Below, one piece after another: positions 26,928-36,516 of a stretch of DNA of 64,000 nucleotides (its first letter is position 1; each line of letters starts with the position of its first letter). A model generated the notes under the pieces. It was not told the DNA's origin. It saw nothing but the letters and a program-made list of their open reading frames with translations, and searched no databases. Both the position numbers and the translations under genes were made by a program. This DNA is from an uncultured Clostridium sp. (GTDB lineage Bacteria; Bacillota; Clostridia; Clostridiales; Clostridiaceae), in assembly GCA_900547475.1 (NCBI GenBank), contig URGW01000003.1, positions 1 to 64,000 of the forward strand. Reading direction: 5' to 3'.

Positions 26928-27091
26928 AAAAAATTCCCTCCAAATCACTTGAATTCATAGTTATTATGACCTTTATTTTTAATAAATAATCATAATCCCC
27001 TTTGTCGTTTAATGACACAACAAAAACATTCTATCAAAATTACTAAAGAAATGCAATTATTTCATTAATAACATAAAAAAATTTAATAAAT

Positions 27092-27463
27092 TTATCTACA
27101 TAACTCCAATATTACAGTTAAAATATTATCTTTTCCACTAATATCATAATTGTATATTTCAAATAATTCCAATTTATTAATTATTTCTTCTATTTTTTTA
27201 TTATTACCATATATCATTATTTTAACATACCAATTTTCTCCTAAGTCTTCAACTTCTAATATTTCAATATTTTTATCTATATTTAAATCATTACTTATCT
27301 CATAAAATGTTAATTTTGATGGCATATTATAATTTATTTCCTCAATATCTTTAAGCTTATTTTCTATTCTAAAATAATAAAACATAATTATAATTTGAAT
27401 AATAGTTATAATTACTAATATTACTTGCTTATATTCAACTAGTTTTATTTTTAGATTACTCAA
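27092..27463 (-). CDS. Small membrane protein, PilO-like position in a pilus cluster
   Basis: The 123-residue protein has one N-terminal membrane helix (about 12-28) followed by a short domain that could form the ferredoxin-like fold of PilO. No sequence motif proves this. It overlaps the upstream gene by four bases and is the last gene of the pilus operon. Confidence 0.5.
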   Translation of the reverse strand: MSNLKIKLVEYKQVILVIITIIQIIIMFYYFRIENKLKDIEEINYNMPSKLTFYEISNDLNIDKNIEILEVEDLGENWYVKIMIYGNNKKIEEIINKLELFEIYNYDISGKDNILTVILELCR

Positions 27464-27849
27464 TATATTACTTTCACCACCTTTGTATCATCATAGCTAG
27501 TGACTTTTTTTATCTTAGCACCTAACTTTTCTACTTCATTAATATTTTTATTTTTTTCATATGTTATTTCAGCAACATTATCTACAACCTTAAACTCAAT
27601 ACTATCTTCCTCATATAAGTTTAGCCACTTAAATATTTCTTCCTTTTCAATATACATTTGTTTAGGTTCAGAAATATACTCATTGTTATCACTTTTCTTA
27701 AATATATTCTCCATATTAAATAATAATAAAATTATATTCAATAATAATAATATTTTATATCCCCTTCTATTTTCTTTACTTTCTTTAAGTTGCTTTTTTT
27801 CAACAAATTCTTTAGGAACAAAATCTTTATACTTTAAATATTTTTTCAT
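27460..27849 (-). CDS. Small membrane protein, PilN-like position in a pilus cluster
   Basis: The 129-residue protein has a basic N-terminus and one membrane helix at about 31-46 (ILLLLNIILLLF), the layout of PilN. The extracytoplasmic part (ILNKEDSIEF-like, ending VVKVIY) is not diagnostic. It overlaps both neighbours, so it is translated with them. Confidence 0.5.
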   Translation of the reverse strand: MKKYLKYKDFVPKEFVEKKQLKESKENRRGYKILLLLNIILLLFNMENIFKKSDNNEYISEPKQMYIEKEEIFKWLNLYEEDSIEFKVVDNVAEITYEKNKNINEVEKLGAKIKKVTSYDDTKVVKVIY

Positions 27850-28459
27850 TTATTATTTCTCCTATTTCAAGATATATAATATGTAGCTTATATTTTATTT
27901 CTTCAGGAATTATACCCTCAACTTCTTTACTCATTATTACAATAGATCCATTTTCTAAATCATTAAGCTCATGACTTAAAATAAACTCATTTTTATTTTT
28001 CATAAAACTTTTAACAATAAAATTTTCCTCTATATATAATGAATATATAATTCCTCTTAACTCAATAATTATAATATAATTTCTTAGCTTTTTTATCTTA
28101 CTTTCTACTAATGCCTTAATATAAAACTGAATTGGCTTTATTCTAATAACTTTCGCCTCATTTACTATATTTTTAACCTTTCTTCCATTTCCCATTGAAT
28201 ATAGGTATAATTTTTTCCTTTTCTTATCATGCTCATAATGAATCAAAATATCATTTTCATCACCAAATTCTTCTCTTACTATTTTTTCAATAATGGCTTC
28301 CTTAGGCTTTTTTATATTTTTAAACTTTTTAATAAGTATATTCTCTTCAAATATAAACAAATCCATTTCTTTTTTAACAACTCTTTTTATGGCAACTTCG
28401 TCATATAGTTTATTTTTAAATATAAAATCATCCTTAGTAGAAACTATAATATCTTTCAT
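27827..28459 (-). CDS. Hypothetical protein in the pilus cluster, possibly PilM-like
   Basis: This 210-residue protein has no membrane segment or signal. Its place before PilN- and PilO-like genes is that of PilM, a cytoplasmic actin-fold protein. However, it is shorter than usual and I see no clear ATP-binding motif, so it may be a reduced or unrelated protein. It is unusually rich in Ile, Lys and Glu. Confidence 0.45.
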   Translation of the reverse strand: MKDIIVSTKDDFIFKNKLYDEVAIKRVVKKEMDLFIFEENILIKKFKNIKKPKEAIIEKIVREEFGDENDILIHYEHDKKRKKLYLYSMGNGRKVKNIVNEAKVIRIKPIQFYIKALVESKIKKLRNYIIIIELRGIIYSLYIEENFIVKSFMKNKNEFILSHELNDLENGSIVIMSKEVEGIIPEEIKYKLHIIYLEIGEIINEKIFKV

Positions 28460-28472
28460 ATAAATTCTCCTC

Positions 28473-28916
28473 TTATATCATATAAAACATTTTATATAAC
28501 TTAGGCCTAAAAACAATTTCTACTTCTTCTTTATTATCTTCAATAAATACTACGTCAATTTCTCTTATACTTTCATTTTTACCAGAAAATATTTCCCTTA
28601 TATATAATTTACCTTCACATATAAGAAATTTTAATTTTTCATTTTCACTAAAACTATATTCGTAATTAATGCTTAAATCATCTTTATAGGAATTAATTAA
28701 AACAAATATTTCTTCATCTTTTTTGATTAAATCTTCTACCTCTTTTAATAAATCATATTCCAAATCATTTAAATAAAAAATATCTTCTTTTATTTCATAA
28801 AGATCACATTTATTTAAATTAGCAATTATGGTTTTAGAGTTATAAACTATTAATACAATTAAAATATTTAACAGTATTAATACTTCTAACATTACTACTC
28901 CTTGTTTTTTCTTCAT
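28473..28916 (-). CDS. Pseudopilin-like protein
   Basis: The protein (147 residues from ATG 28916) begins KKKQGVVMLEVLILLNILI, which has the short basic leader, Gly, and Glu at +5 followed by a hydrophobic helix of a type IV prepilin. The rest is not recognised. It overlaps the previous gene by a few bases. Confidence 0.6.
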   Translation of the reverse strand: MKKKQGVVMLEVLILLNILIVLIVYNSKTIIANLNKCDLYEIKEDIFYLNDLEYDLLKEVEDLIKKDEEIFVLINSYKDDLSINYEYSFSENEKLKFLICEGKLYIREIFSGKNESIREIDVVFIEDNKEEVEIVFRPKLYKMFYMI

Positions 28917-29404
28917 ATACACCTTCCTCTTACTTTATTTTCTTTATTTTCTATATAATAATAAATTAAATTCTTCTTTCGTTTTACCTTGAAATCATCA
29001 ACTTTATCTAATATTGTATTATTTCCAACTGACAATATACCTCCATCATAATTTAAAGTCCTAAGCACTAACTTTTCATTCTGTAAATAAATTATTTTAA
29101 TCTTTATATTTTCCTTTATATCCTTGAAGGTAATAACTATATTATTTGATTTGATATCCTTATTTAATTTATCTACAAATAATTTGTTTTCCTCTATAGA
29201 AATAATTCCATTACTATTACATATAGAATCTATATTTAATAATGCATTATCAAACTTATCTTCACTGTAACACTTCTCAACGTTAATAAAATAATTTCCT
29301 ATAGTTTCATAAGAAAGTGTTATTGTTATACCTCCTAGTAAAAGTAATATAGCTAAAACTGCTATTACCTCTATTAATGTATATCCACCTTTACGTTTCT
29401 TCAT
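28913..29404 (-). CDS. Type IV prepilin-like protein
   Basis: The 163-residue protein has a canonical class III leader, KKRKGGYTLIEVIAVLAIL, with cleavage expected after the second Gly and Glu at +5. The C-terminal domain is variable. It is one of four prepilin-like genes in a row and overlaps its neighbours on both sides. Confidence 0.75.
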   Translation of the reverse strand: MKKRKGGYTLIEVIAVLAILLLLGGITITLSYETIGNYFINVEKCYSEDKFDNALLNIDSICNSNGIISIEENKLFVDKLNKDIKSNNIVITFKDIKENIKIKIIYLQNEKLVLRTLNYDGGILSVGNNTILDKVDDFKVKRKKNLIYYYIENKENKVRGRCI

Positions 29405-29831
29405 AGTAATCCATCCATTTATATTTAATAAAACTTCTATCTAAACTTTCATCTTTGGATGCTAAATTTAGTTTTATTTCAACCTCTATTTTATCTTCAT
29501 CTCCTGTAGGAATTGTTTTAATTATTATTTCATCCCCTTTAGGCATTGCTCCTAAATCCAAAGTTGATAAATCTAATAAAAATTCATCATAATTCTCTAG
29601 TTTTAAATCATCTTTATTAGTTAGATATAATATTTCTTCTAATGTCATATTATATTTTATTTCTTGCATTATACAGTAAATTATTCTATTTGATTCTTCC
29701 ATTTCCTCACGTCTAAATGAACTTTTTATATTTTCACCTATTAATAATGAAACTATTAAAAATATTGATAAAATAATACTAACTCCAACTATAGTTTCTA
29801 TAAAAATACTTCCCTTTTTCCTCAAATTCAT
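29391..29831 (-). CDS. Pseudopilin-like protein
   Basis: From ATG 29831 (146 residues) the protein reads MNLRKKGSIFIETIVGVSII. The Gly-Ser-Ile-Phe-Ile-Glu leader is a slightly unusual prepilin cleavage site, again with Glu at +5. AAGGAGAA lies just upstream, and the preceding stop is one base away. Confidence 0.65.
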   Translation of the reverse strand: MNLRKKGSIFIETIVGVSIILSIFLIVSLLIGENIKSSFRREEMEESNRIIYCIMQEIKYNMTLEEILYLTNKDDLKLENYDEFLLDLSTLDLGAMPKGDEIIIKTIPTGDEDKIEVEIKLNLASKDESLDRSFIKYKWMDYYEET

Positions 29832-29832
29832 C

Positions 29833-30270
29833 TCATTCTCCTTCATAAACATTAACTGTATCTACTCCAGTAGAAATAGTAACTTTATATAACTTCCCGC
29901 TTTTATCCATAATTCTTATAGTTCCTGATTGTACATGTCCTAATTTGTTTATACTTAAACTATTATTGCTAACAAATCTAAATCCATCTTCTAATGTTAT
30001 AGTTTTTATTACTTTACTTTTTCCTGATGTATCTTTAAATGTTATTTTTCCTTTGCTACTATTAATTTCAATTACTCCATAACCACTATAATATCTACAA
30101 TAATATTTGCTGTAACTAATTAAATTACTTATATCATTTATAATACTTTTTCCTTTAACTTTTCCTATTGCTTCTATATAAGATTTTGATATATTTAATG
30201 TTGGTAACATTAATATTGCAACTATAGCTAAGACTATAATAAGTTCTATCAATGTATATCCTCTTTTCAT
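29833..30270 (-). CDS. Type IV major-type prepilin or pseudopilin
   Basis: From ATG 30270 (145 residues) the leader is the most canonical of the cluster: MKRGYTLIELIIVLAIVAIL, cleaved after Gly4. A beta-rich C-domain follows (SGTIRIMDKSGKLYKVTIS). GAGGTG lies seven bases upstream. It directly follows the PilC-like gene. Confidence 0.78.
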   Translation of the reverse strand: MKRGYTLIELIIVLAIVAILMLPTLNISKSYIEAIGKVKGKSIINDISNLISYSKYYCRYYSGYGVIEINSSKGKITFKDTSGKSKVIKTITLEDGFRFVSNNSLSINKLGHVQSGTIRIMDKSGKLYKVTISTGVDTVNVYEGE

Positions 30271-30280
30271 CTTTAACACC

Positions 30281-31306
30281 TCATATTAATACTATATCTA
30301 AAAGCGGCATTAAAAATTTAATAATTAAACTTACAAGTATCACTCCTATAAACAATATTAAAAAAGGTTGTATAAGTTGTGTTATTTTATTCATTCTTTC
30401 AGTTAAATTTTTAAAAATTTCTTCCTCCAATATCTGTAATCTCTTATCTAGTGAACCACTTTCTTCTCCAAGTTTTATATGTGCTAATGTATAATTAGAA
30501 AACATTTCTGTTTCACTCATTGATTGTGATAACATTTTTCCTGCTGTAATATCATTATTTATCTTTTTAATATTTCTATTTATAGCTTTTCCAAGGTCCC
30601 CTTCACAACAATATTGCAATCCTATAGCTATATTAACTCCACTATTAATTACTACATACATTAAAACTATAGCTATATATTCATTAATTAAGCTATATAT
30701 AGGTATTTTTTCAATCACCATATCTAAATACTGTTTAAAAAAGTTTTTAATGATAAAATATGGAAGTGTTACAAATATAATAGCTAATTGTATACTTACT
30801 ATTACAGGATTATCAAAAAACCTTTCTTTAAATAATATTATGTTTAAATATGATTGAGGAATATCATGACCCATAGCTGAATAAATATTACTCATGCTTG
30901 GAATAAAGAAAAATAAAACAAAAAATCCTAAAATGGCTAATGCTCCTAACAAAATCATAGGATATGTTAATGTTCCTATAATTCTTTTTTTAACATAATC
31001 TAACTTACTATAAAATGTTTCTAATCCTATTAACACATAAACTATTTTTCCAGTTCTCTCACCTATATCTATCATAGAATTAAAAAAACTTGGAATAAGT
31101 GTACCCCCCCTTTTAAAAGCTTCACATAAACTTCCTCCCTCTCTAATGCATCCTTCCATTTCCTTTAGCAATCCTTTATATTCTTTCTTTAATGGCAATT
31201 CATCAATTAAATTTAATATATTTAGCAAAGAAATTCCCTCATCATATAGTTTTCCTATATTTCCTGCAATAAGAGCTAAATCTCTATAACTAGCTTTCTT
31301 TTTCAT
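30281..31306 (-). CDS. Type IV pilus / type II secretion inner-membrane platform protein (PilC/GspF)
   Basis: The protein has two copies of the GspF domain, each starting with a helical bundle (YRDLALIAGNIGKLYDEGIS; YVVINSGVNIAIGLQYC) and ending in membrane helices; the C-terminal one is FLILFIGVILVSLIIKFLMP. It anchors the assembly ATPase. ATG at 31306 is used here; a TTG at 31318 lies closer to the GGAGGG site and is an alternative start. It overlaps pilB. Confidence 0.85.
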   Translation of the reverse strand: MKKKASYRDLALIAGNIGKLYDEGISLLNILNLIDELPLKKEYKGLLKEMEGCIREGGSLCEAFKRGGTLIPSFFNSMIDIGERTGKIVYVLIGLETFYSKLDYVKKRIIGTLTYPMILLGALAILGFFVLFFFIPSMSNIYSAMGHDIPQSYLNIILFKERFFDNPVIVSIQLAIIFVTLPYFIIKNFFKQYLDMVIEKIPIYSLINEYIAIVLMYVVINSGVNIAIGLQYCCEGDLGKAINRNIKKINNDITAGKMLSQSMSETEMFSNYTLAHIKLGEESGSLDKRLQILEEEIFKNLTERMNKITQLIQPFLILFIGVILVSLIIKFLMPLLDIVLI

Positions 31307-32672
31307 AACTGTATTCAATTCCCTCCATTTCTATAAAATTTTCATAATCATCTATAGATATTTTTCCTCCTTTTAATAAACTATTTAAATTTTCTATCAT
31401 TTCAATATTAGATAATATATGTGTATCATTATAAATATTTTTAATATTATTTTTCATTTTATTATCAATTACATGGATTGCTGCTACTAACGCTCTTCCT
31501 TTATATCCAGTATAGTTACACTCTATACATCCACCTTTTGAAAAAACATCTATTTTTTCTTTATCTATATTTTTCTTACCTGTTTTTCTTTTACATTTAT
31601 TACATAGTAATCTAATAAGTCTCTGTGATATTATTCCAACAAGAGAATCTCTTATTAAATATTTTTCTACTCCCATATCCTCTAACCTAAAATATACCTC
31701 TCTTGGATCTCGAGTATGAATAGTAGAATAGACCTTGTGTCCTGTCAAAGCTGCTCTCACCGACATTTCAGCGGTCTCTTCATCTCTAATCTCTCCTACC
31801 ATAACTATATCCGGATCTTGTCTTAACAAACTTCTAAGTCCTTCTGCAAAACCAATATTAAGTGTTTTATTTAAATTCATTTGATTTATTCCAGGTATTA
31901 CAGCCTCAATTGGTTCTTCTAAACTTGATATATTTACTTCATCTTTATTTAATTCTTGTAGTATACAATAAAGGGTTGTAGACTTCCCTGCCCCTGTTGG
32001 ACCATTTACAATAGTTAATCCAGTGTTAACTTTCATAATATATTCTAATTTCTTTTTTTGTTTATCAGTTAAATTTAGATTATCTATAGAGTAGTTAAAT
32101 ACATTTCCATATAAAATTCTTATAACAATTTTTTCTCCATATACAATTGGTATTATAGATACTCTTAAATCGTAATCCTTTTCATTGTATCTAAATGTTA
32201 GTTTTCCATCTTGAGGTTTTCTTTTCTCAGTTATATCTAAATTTGAGCTTATTTTAATTTTTGATAAAATAGCTATATATTCTTTAGTGTCGAATATAAA
32301 CATACTTCTTAATATCCCATCAATTCTAAATCTAACTAATATATAGTCTCTATATGGTTCAAAATGTATATCTGATGCTTTTAAATTTATAGCTTTCTTA
32401 AAAACCTCATTATCAGCATCTTTGCTATTTCCTAAATATACAATTTTAAGTAAATATTCAAGTTCCTCTTCACTTATAATTACTACCTTAACTTTTTTTC
32501 TAAATATAAACTCAAATTCATCTACCATAGTTTTTTTATTCTCGCTTGCATAGATGTAAATTTCACTGCTATTTTCTTTAAATGGAAATGCTCTTATCTT
32601 TTTTGCTTTTTGTTCATTTATTTTTCTTACTACTGAAATATCTATATTCTTAATTAATTTACTTTTTACCAT
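31290..32672 (-). CDS. Type IV pilus / type II secretion assembly ATPase (PilB/GspE)
   Basis: The 460-residue hexameric ATPase drives pilin assembly. It has Walker A (NGPTGAGKSTTLYC), Asp and His boxes (LRQDPDIVMVGEIRDEETAE; TGHKVYSTIHTRDP) and a zinc-binding C-terminal segment (LLCNKCKRK, then GGCIECNYTGYKGR). The N-terminal MshEN-type domain is reduced compared with typical PilB. No retraction ATPase (PilT) or prepilin peptidase lies nearby. Confidence 0.9.
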   Translation of the reverse strand: MVKSKLIKNIDISVVRKINEQKAKKIRAFPFKENSSEIYIYASENKKTMVDEFEFIFRKKVKVVIISEEELEYLLKIVYLGNSKDADNEVFKKAINLKASDIHFEPYRDYILVRFRIDGILRSMFIFDTKEYIAILSKIKISSNLDITEKRKPQDGKLTFRYNEKDYDLRVSIIPIVYGEKIVIRILYGNVFNYSIDNLNLTDKQKKKLEYIMKVNTGLTIVNGPTGAGKSTTLYCILQELNKDEVNISSLEEPIEAVIPGINQMNLNKTLNIGFAEGLRSLLRQDPDIVMVGEIRDEETAEMSVRAALTGHKVYSTIHTRDPREVYFRLEDMGVEKYLIRDSLVGIISQRLIRLLCNKCKRKTGKKNIDKEKIDVFSKGGCIECNYTGYKGRALVAAIHVIDNKMKNNIKNIYNDTHILSNIEMIENLNSLLKGGKISIDDYENFIEMEGIEYSYEKES

Positions 32673-32762
32673 TTTTTAATCACCCTTAATAAAACTGTCC
32701 ATTCCTGTATTTTTTATACCATATTTCGTATATTTTTTAAATTTTAATAATAGTTTTAAAAC

Positions 32763-32800
32763 AAAAAAAGAACTTAGAAATTATTCTAAATTCTTTTTTT
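32763..32800 (-). terminator. Terminator after the lipoprotein gene
   Basis: AAAAAAAGAA and TTAGAA (32763-32779) pair with TTCTAA and TTCTTTTTTT (32784-32800). The stem overlaps the stop codon of the minus-strand lipoprotein gene and separates dapF from the pilus operon. Confidence 0.65.
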
Positions 32801-33794
32801 AATTGATATTTATAAAATTACAATTTGTTATATAATTACTAACTAAAGCTACACTTCCATCAGAGTATTTATAAACATGCTCCTTCTTCTCATTTGATAC
32901 ACTTCCTACAAACAATATCTCACCAGCCTCATTAACTGATAAACCTTTTTCCGCATAAAGTACACTTGGAAAATCAAATACTAATCTTTTTATCACACCA
33001 TTATCAAATTCATAAATAGAGTAATTATTATTTTTTACCTTTCCCAATAAATATAGCTTATCATTAACAGATTCTATATCATTAATATCTATAACTTCTC
33101 TTGAAATTTCAGTTATATCTCCATTTACACTAACTATATTAAGAACTGTATCTTCTCCATAATGCTCTTCAACTAAAGCTAATCCATCATCTATATGTTT
33201 TAAAAATTTCACATATCCATTACTTATTTTATAAATATTATCTTCATTTTTTGTTTTTACATCATATGTGAAAATTCCAGTAGTCTTTTCCTCAGTATTA
33301 ACTCCATAATAAGCTAGTTTAGTATCAGTTATCCAATCAATAAACTGTCCTGAAATTACAGCCTTATTATCTAAAAGTATTTCCTTTTCATTTTTCAAAT
33401 CCATAACTGCTGGTTCTAAGTATTCATCATTTATAAAATAAAACACATAGTCTCCTTCTGGTGAAATCTTTAAACTTGCTATTTTATTATGTTCTATTTT
33501 TATATCTTTAGAATTATAATTTACATAAAAACTATTATCTTTATAAAATGTATATGTATTAGATTCCATATTAAAGTTGGTTATTACCTTACCTTCCGTA
33601 TCTATCTCTTCATATGTATTTTCTGAACTAAAATTAAAAGTTTCATAACTGGTGCTTTCATCTACAAAAGCACCTTTATTTAAGCTTATTTTACTTATTT
33701 CTTCTACGCTTTCCTTCTTACAACCTAGAAAAAATACAGCAGTAATCATAAGTTGAATTAAAATCATCAATCTTTTACATTTTCTTTTTGCCAT
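32799..33794 (-). CDS. Putative lipoprotein with a beta-propeller-like domain
   Basis: The 331-residue protein has a lipoprotein signal with the lipobox FFLGC at about residues 20-25, so it should be anchored outside the cell membrane. The rest shows repeated short beta strands (LKISPEGDYVFYFIND, LSVNEAGEILFVGSV) like TolB/WD-type propellers. No enzymatic motif is seen. It directly follows dapF, with 18 bases between them, but a link to lysine or peptidoglycan synthesis is only suggested by position. Confidence 0.7.
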   Translation of the reverse strand: MAKRKCKRLMILIQLMITAVFFLGCKKESVEEISKISLNKGAFVDESTSYETFNFSSENTYEEIDTEGKVITNFNMESNTYTFYKDNSFYVNYNSKDIKIEHNKIASLKISPEGDYVFYFINDEYLEPAVMDLKNEKEILLDNKAVISGQFIDWITDTKLAYYGVNTEEKTTGIFTYDVKTKNEDNIYKISNGYVKFLKHIDDGLALVEEHYGEDTVLNIVSVNGDITEISREVIDINDIESVNDKLYLLGKVKNNNYSIYEFDNGVIKRLVFDFPSVLYAEKGLSVNEAGEILFVGSVSNEKKEHVYKYSDGSVALVSNYITNCNFININ

Positions 33795-33812
33795 CTACTT
33801 TTTTCCTCTTTA

Positions 33813-34634
33813 TCAATATGCTTTACCACTACAAATAAACTCTGCATTCCCAATCATATAAATAGAAGTCCCTTCTAATTCTATTCTTAACTTACCACCT
33901 GGGACTTTAACATTAACTTTATCTTTAGTTAAATTTAATTTATTGCATATTACAACAGATGCTGAACATCCTGTTCCACATGAATAAGTTGCTCCAGCCC
34001 CTCTTTCCCAAGTTCTAACTAAAATATTTTCATCATCAATTACTTTAACAAAATTAACATTCGTACCTTCTTCAAAAAGCTCATATTTTTCTATATATTT
34101 ACCTTCTGTAACATCATAATTTTCATCATCTACAAAAATAACTGTATGAGGTACACCGACTAATATAGATGAAGCCCTATAATTTTTACCATTAACAATT
34201 ATATCCTCATCTATTAATTTATCCTTATTCTTTAATGGTATTAATGAACCATCAAAAGATATTTCACCCATATATACTTTTACTGTTTCAACCCTTCTAT
34301 CACTATTTATCTTTAACTCTAACTCTTTTACTCCATCACCAGTTTCAACAGTAATTATTTCTTTATCTATAATATTATTTTCAAAAACATATTTTCCAAA
34401 GCATCTAATAGCATTTCCACACATATTAGCACCTGATCCATCACTATTTACTATTACCATCTTAACATCTGCTAATGCTGATTTTCTAACTAATACTATT
34501 CCATCAGCTCCTATACCAAATCTTCTATGACAAAGCTTTTTAGCTAAATTACTTTCTTGTCCAATATATTTATTATCTAAATCTAATAAAAAAATAAAAT
34601 CATTTCCTGTGCCGTGCATTTTTATAAATTCCAT
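33813..34634 (-). CDS. dapF: Diaminopimelate epimerase
   Basis: DapF converts LL- to meso-diaminopimelate for peptidoglycan and lysine. Both catalytic cysteines are present, in SGANMCGNAIRCFG and in ATYSCGTGCSAS. From ATG 34634 (273 residues, MEFIKMHGTGNDF) the length is normal, and GGAGGAG lies upstream. It is divergently transcribed from rqcH. Confidence 0.97.
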   Translation of the reverse strand: MEFIKMHGTGNDFIFLLDLDNKYIGQESNLAKKLCHRRFGIGADGIVLVRKSALADVKMVIVNSDGSGANMCGNAIRCFGKYVFENNIIDKEIITVETGDGVKELELKINSDRRVETVKVYMGEISFDGSLIPLKNKDKLIDEDIIVNGKNYRASSILVGVPHTVIFVDDENYDVTEGKYIEKYELFEEGTNVNFVKVIDDENILVRTWERGAGATYSCGTGCSASVVICNKLNLTKDKVNVKVPGGKLRIELEGTSIYMIGNAEFICSGKAY

Positions 34635-34723
34635 AATTTTCTCCTCCATTTCACAACCGTTTTACTAATACATAAATTAATGATATACTTACTTTAATTA
34701 ATACTAAAGAAAGGATGATATTT

Positions 34724-36463
34724 ATGGCAATAGACGGTATCTACTTATATAGTTTAGTGCAAGATTTAAAAAAATCAATATTAAATTCTAAAATTGATAA
34801 AATAAATCAACCTGAAAAGGATGAAATAATAATAACATTAAGAAAAGAACGAAAAAACTTAAAACTTTTAATATCTGCATCACCTAAATATCCAAGATTT
34901 AACTTAACTACAGTTGTTAAATCTAACCCACTTCAAGCCCCAATGTTTACTATGGTTCTTAGAAAATATTTAATTGGTGGTAAAATTATAGATATTGTTC
35001 AACAAGAAGGAGATAGAATAGTTAAATTCTTTATTGAAGCTTCTGACGAACTAGGCTTTAATAGTGTTTATACTTTAATTGTTGAAATAATGGGAAGACA
35101 TAGTAATATTACTCTTGTTAGAGAAAGAGACAATAAAATAATGGAATGTATAAAACATATAGCTCCTTCTATGAATAGTTATAGAGTTTTATATCCAGGA
35201 ATAACTTATAAATATCCTCCAGAATCAACAAAGATTAATCCGTTCTCTTTTAATGATACCACTTTACAAGAGTTTATGGATAAAAATTCAGTGATTTTTA
35301 ACAAAAATTTCTTTGTTTCTTGTTTTACTGGTATAAGTACATCACTATCTGAACATTTATTCATTGAATACAATAAAAATTATACAGATTTCTCTATAAA
35401 TAATATCTTTGCCTTTATTAATAACTTTATAAACACTATTTTAGATAATAAAATATTTAAAATTTACAAAGATAAAGATGGAGACTATATAGACTTTTAT
35501 GTTACGCCTTTAAGTCAATTAGAAGAAAAATATACTTTTGAAATATTAAATGATATTCACGAATTAATGGATAAATATTATTTAGAAAAAGATAAACAAG
35601 AACGTATTAAAGGTCGATCTGTAAATTTACAAAAACTTGTTACGACAAATATAGAAAGATGTATAAAAAAAGAAAATAAATTAAATGATCTTCTAAAAAA
35701 ATGCGAAGATAAGGATGATTTTAAAATTAAAGGTGATTTATTAACATCTTATATATATAGTATTAAAAAAGGAGATAAAACTTTTACTACAGTTAATTTC
35801 TTTAGTGAAGATAGTGAAGAAATTACAATTCCTTTAGATGAAAATAAAACACCATCTGAAAATGTACAAAGTTATTATAAAAAATATAATAAACTAAAAA
35901 AATCTGAAGAATCAGCTATAGAACAGCTTGAAAAAAACCATCAAGAATTGCAGTATTTATATTCAGTATTAACTAATATAGAAAATTGTGAAAGTTATAC
36001 AGAAATTGATGATATAAAGGAAGAATTAATTTCAACAGGATATGTAAGAAAAAGAAAATCTAATGGTAAAAACTCAAAAAAATCTAAAGAATCAAAGCCA
36101 TTACATTATATTTCTTCTGATGGTATAGATATTTTTGTTGGTAAGAATAATATTCAAAATGATTATCTTTCATTAAAATTTGCAAATAAAAACTTTATGT
36201 GGCTTCATACAAAAAATATTCCTGGCTCACATGTTATTATATGTTCAAATGATATTCCAGATAGTACATTAGTAGAAGGAGCTACTTTAGCAGCACATTA
36301 TAGTAAAGCTAAAGATTCTTCAAAAGTTCCAGTTGATTATACTTTAGTTAAAAATCTAAAAAAACCAAATGGAGCAAATCCAGGAATGGTTATTTATCAT
36401 ACTAACTATACAATGTTTGTAGAACCTTCTGAATTTAACAATTTAAATATCAAGAAAAAATAA
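34724..36463 (+). CDS. rqcH: RqcH/NFACT ribosome quality-control protein
   Basis: RqcH (formerly annotated as a fibronectin-binding protein) binds stalled 50S subunits and recruits tRNA-Ala to tag nascent chains with alanine. From ATG 34724 (579 residues) it has the NFACT-N domain (AIDGIYLYSLVQDLKKSI), a central coiled coil at about 280-440, and the NFACT-R domain (HYISSDGIDIFVGKNNIQND, then MWLHTKNIPGSHVII). The ATG nine bases earlier abuts the AAAGGA site. It is one of few plus-strand genes in the core part. Confidence 0.93.
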   Translation: MAIDGIYLYSLVQDLKKSILNSKIDKINQPEKDEIIITLRKERKNLKLLISASPKYPRFNLTTVVKSNPLQAPMFTMVLRKYLIGGKIIDIVQQEGDRIVKFFIEASDELGFNSVYTLIVEIMGRHSNITLVRERDNKIMECIKHIAPSMNSYRVLYPGITYKYPPESTKINPFSFNDTTLQEFMDKNSVIFNKNFFVSCFTGISTSLSEHLFIEYNKNYTDFSINNIFAFINNFINTILDNKIFKIYKDKDGDYIDFYVTPLSQLEEKYTFEILNDIHELMDKYYLEKDKQERIKGRSVNLQKLVTTNIERCIKKENKLNDLLKKCEDKDDFKIKGDLLTSYIYSIKKGDKTFTTVNFFSEDSEEITIPLDENKTPSENVQSYYKKYNKLKKSEESAIEQLEKNHQELQYLYSVLTNIENCESYTEIDDIKEELISTGYVRKRKSNGKNSKKSKESKPLHYISSDGIDIFVGKNNIQNDYLSLKFANKNFMWLHTKNIPGSHVIICSNDIPDSTLVEGATLAAHYSKAKDSSKVPVDYTLVKNLKKPNGANPGMVIYHTNYTMFVEPSEFNNLNIKKK

Positions 36464-36467
36464 TGCA

Positions 36468-36504
36468 AAAGATGGTAAAGTTGCTCTGCAATTTCACCAT
36501 CTTT
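36468..36504. terminator. Bidirectional terminator between rqcH and the methyltransferase gene
   Basis: AAAGATGGT (36468-36476) pairs with ACCATCTTT (36496-36504), with inner TTGC/GCAA pairing. It lies between two converging genes. Confidence 0.8.
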
Positions 36505-36516
36505 ATTTTAATTATA

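Noticed and set aside
26928..27091. Riboswitch or leader structure upstream of efp
   Set aside because: Only a short imperfect hairpin (TTGTC/GACAA) was seen, with no terminator or known motif.
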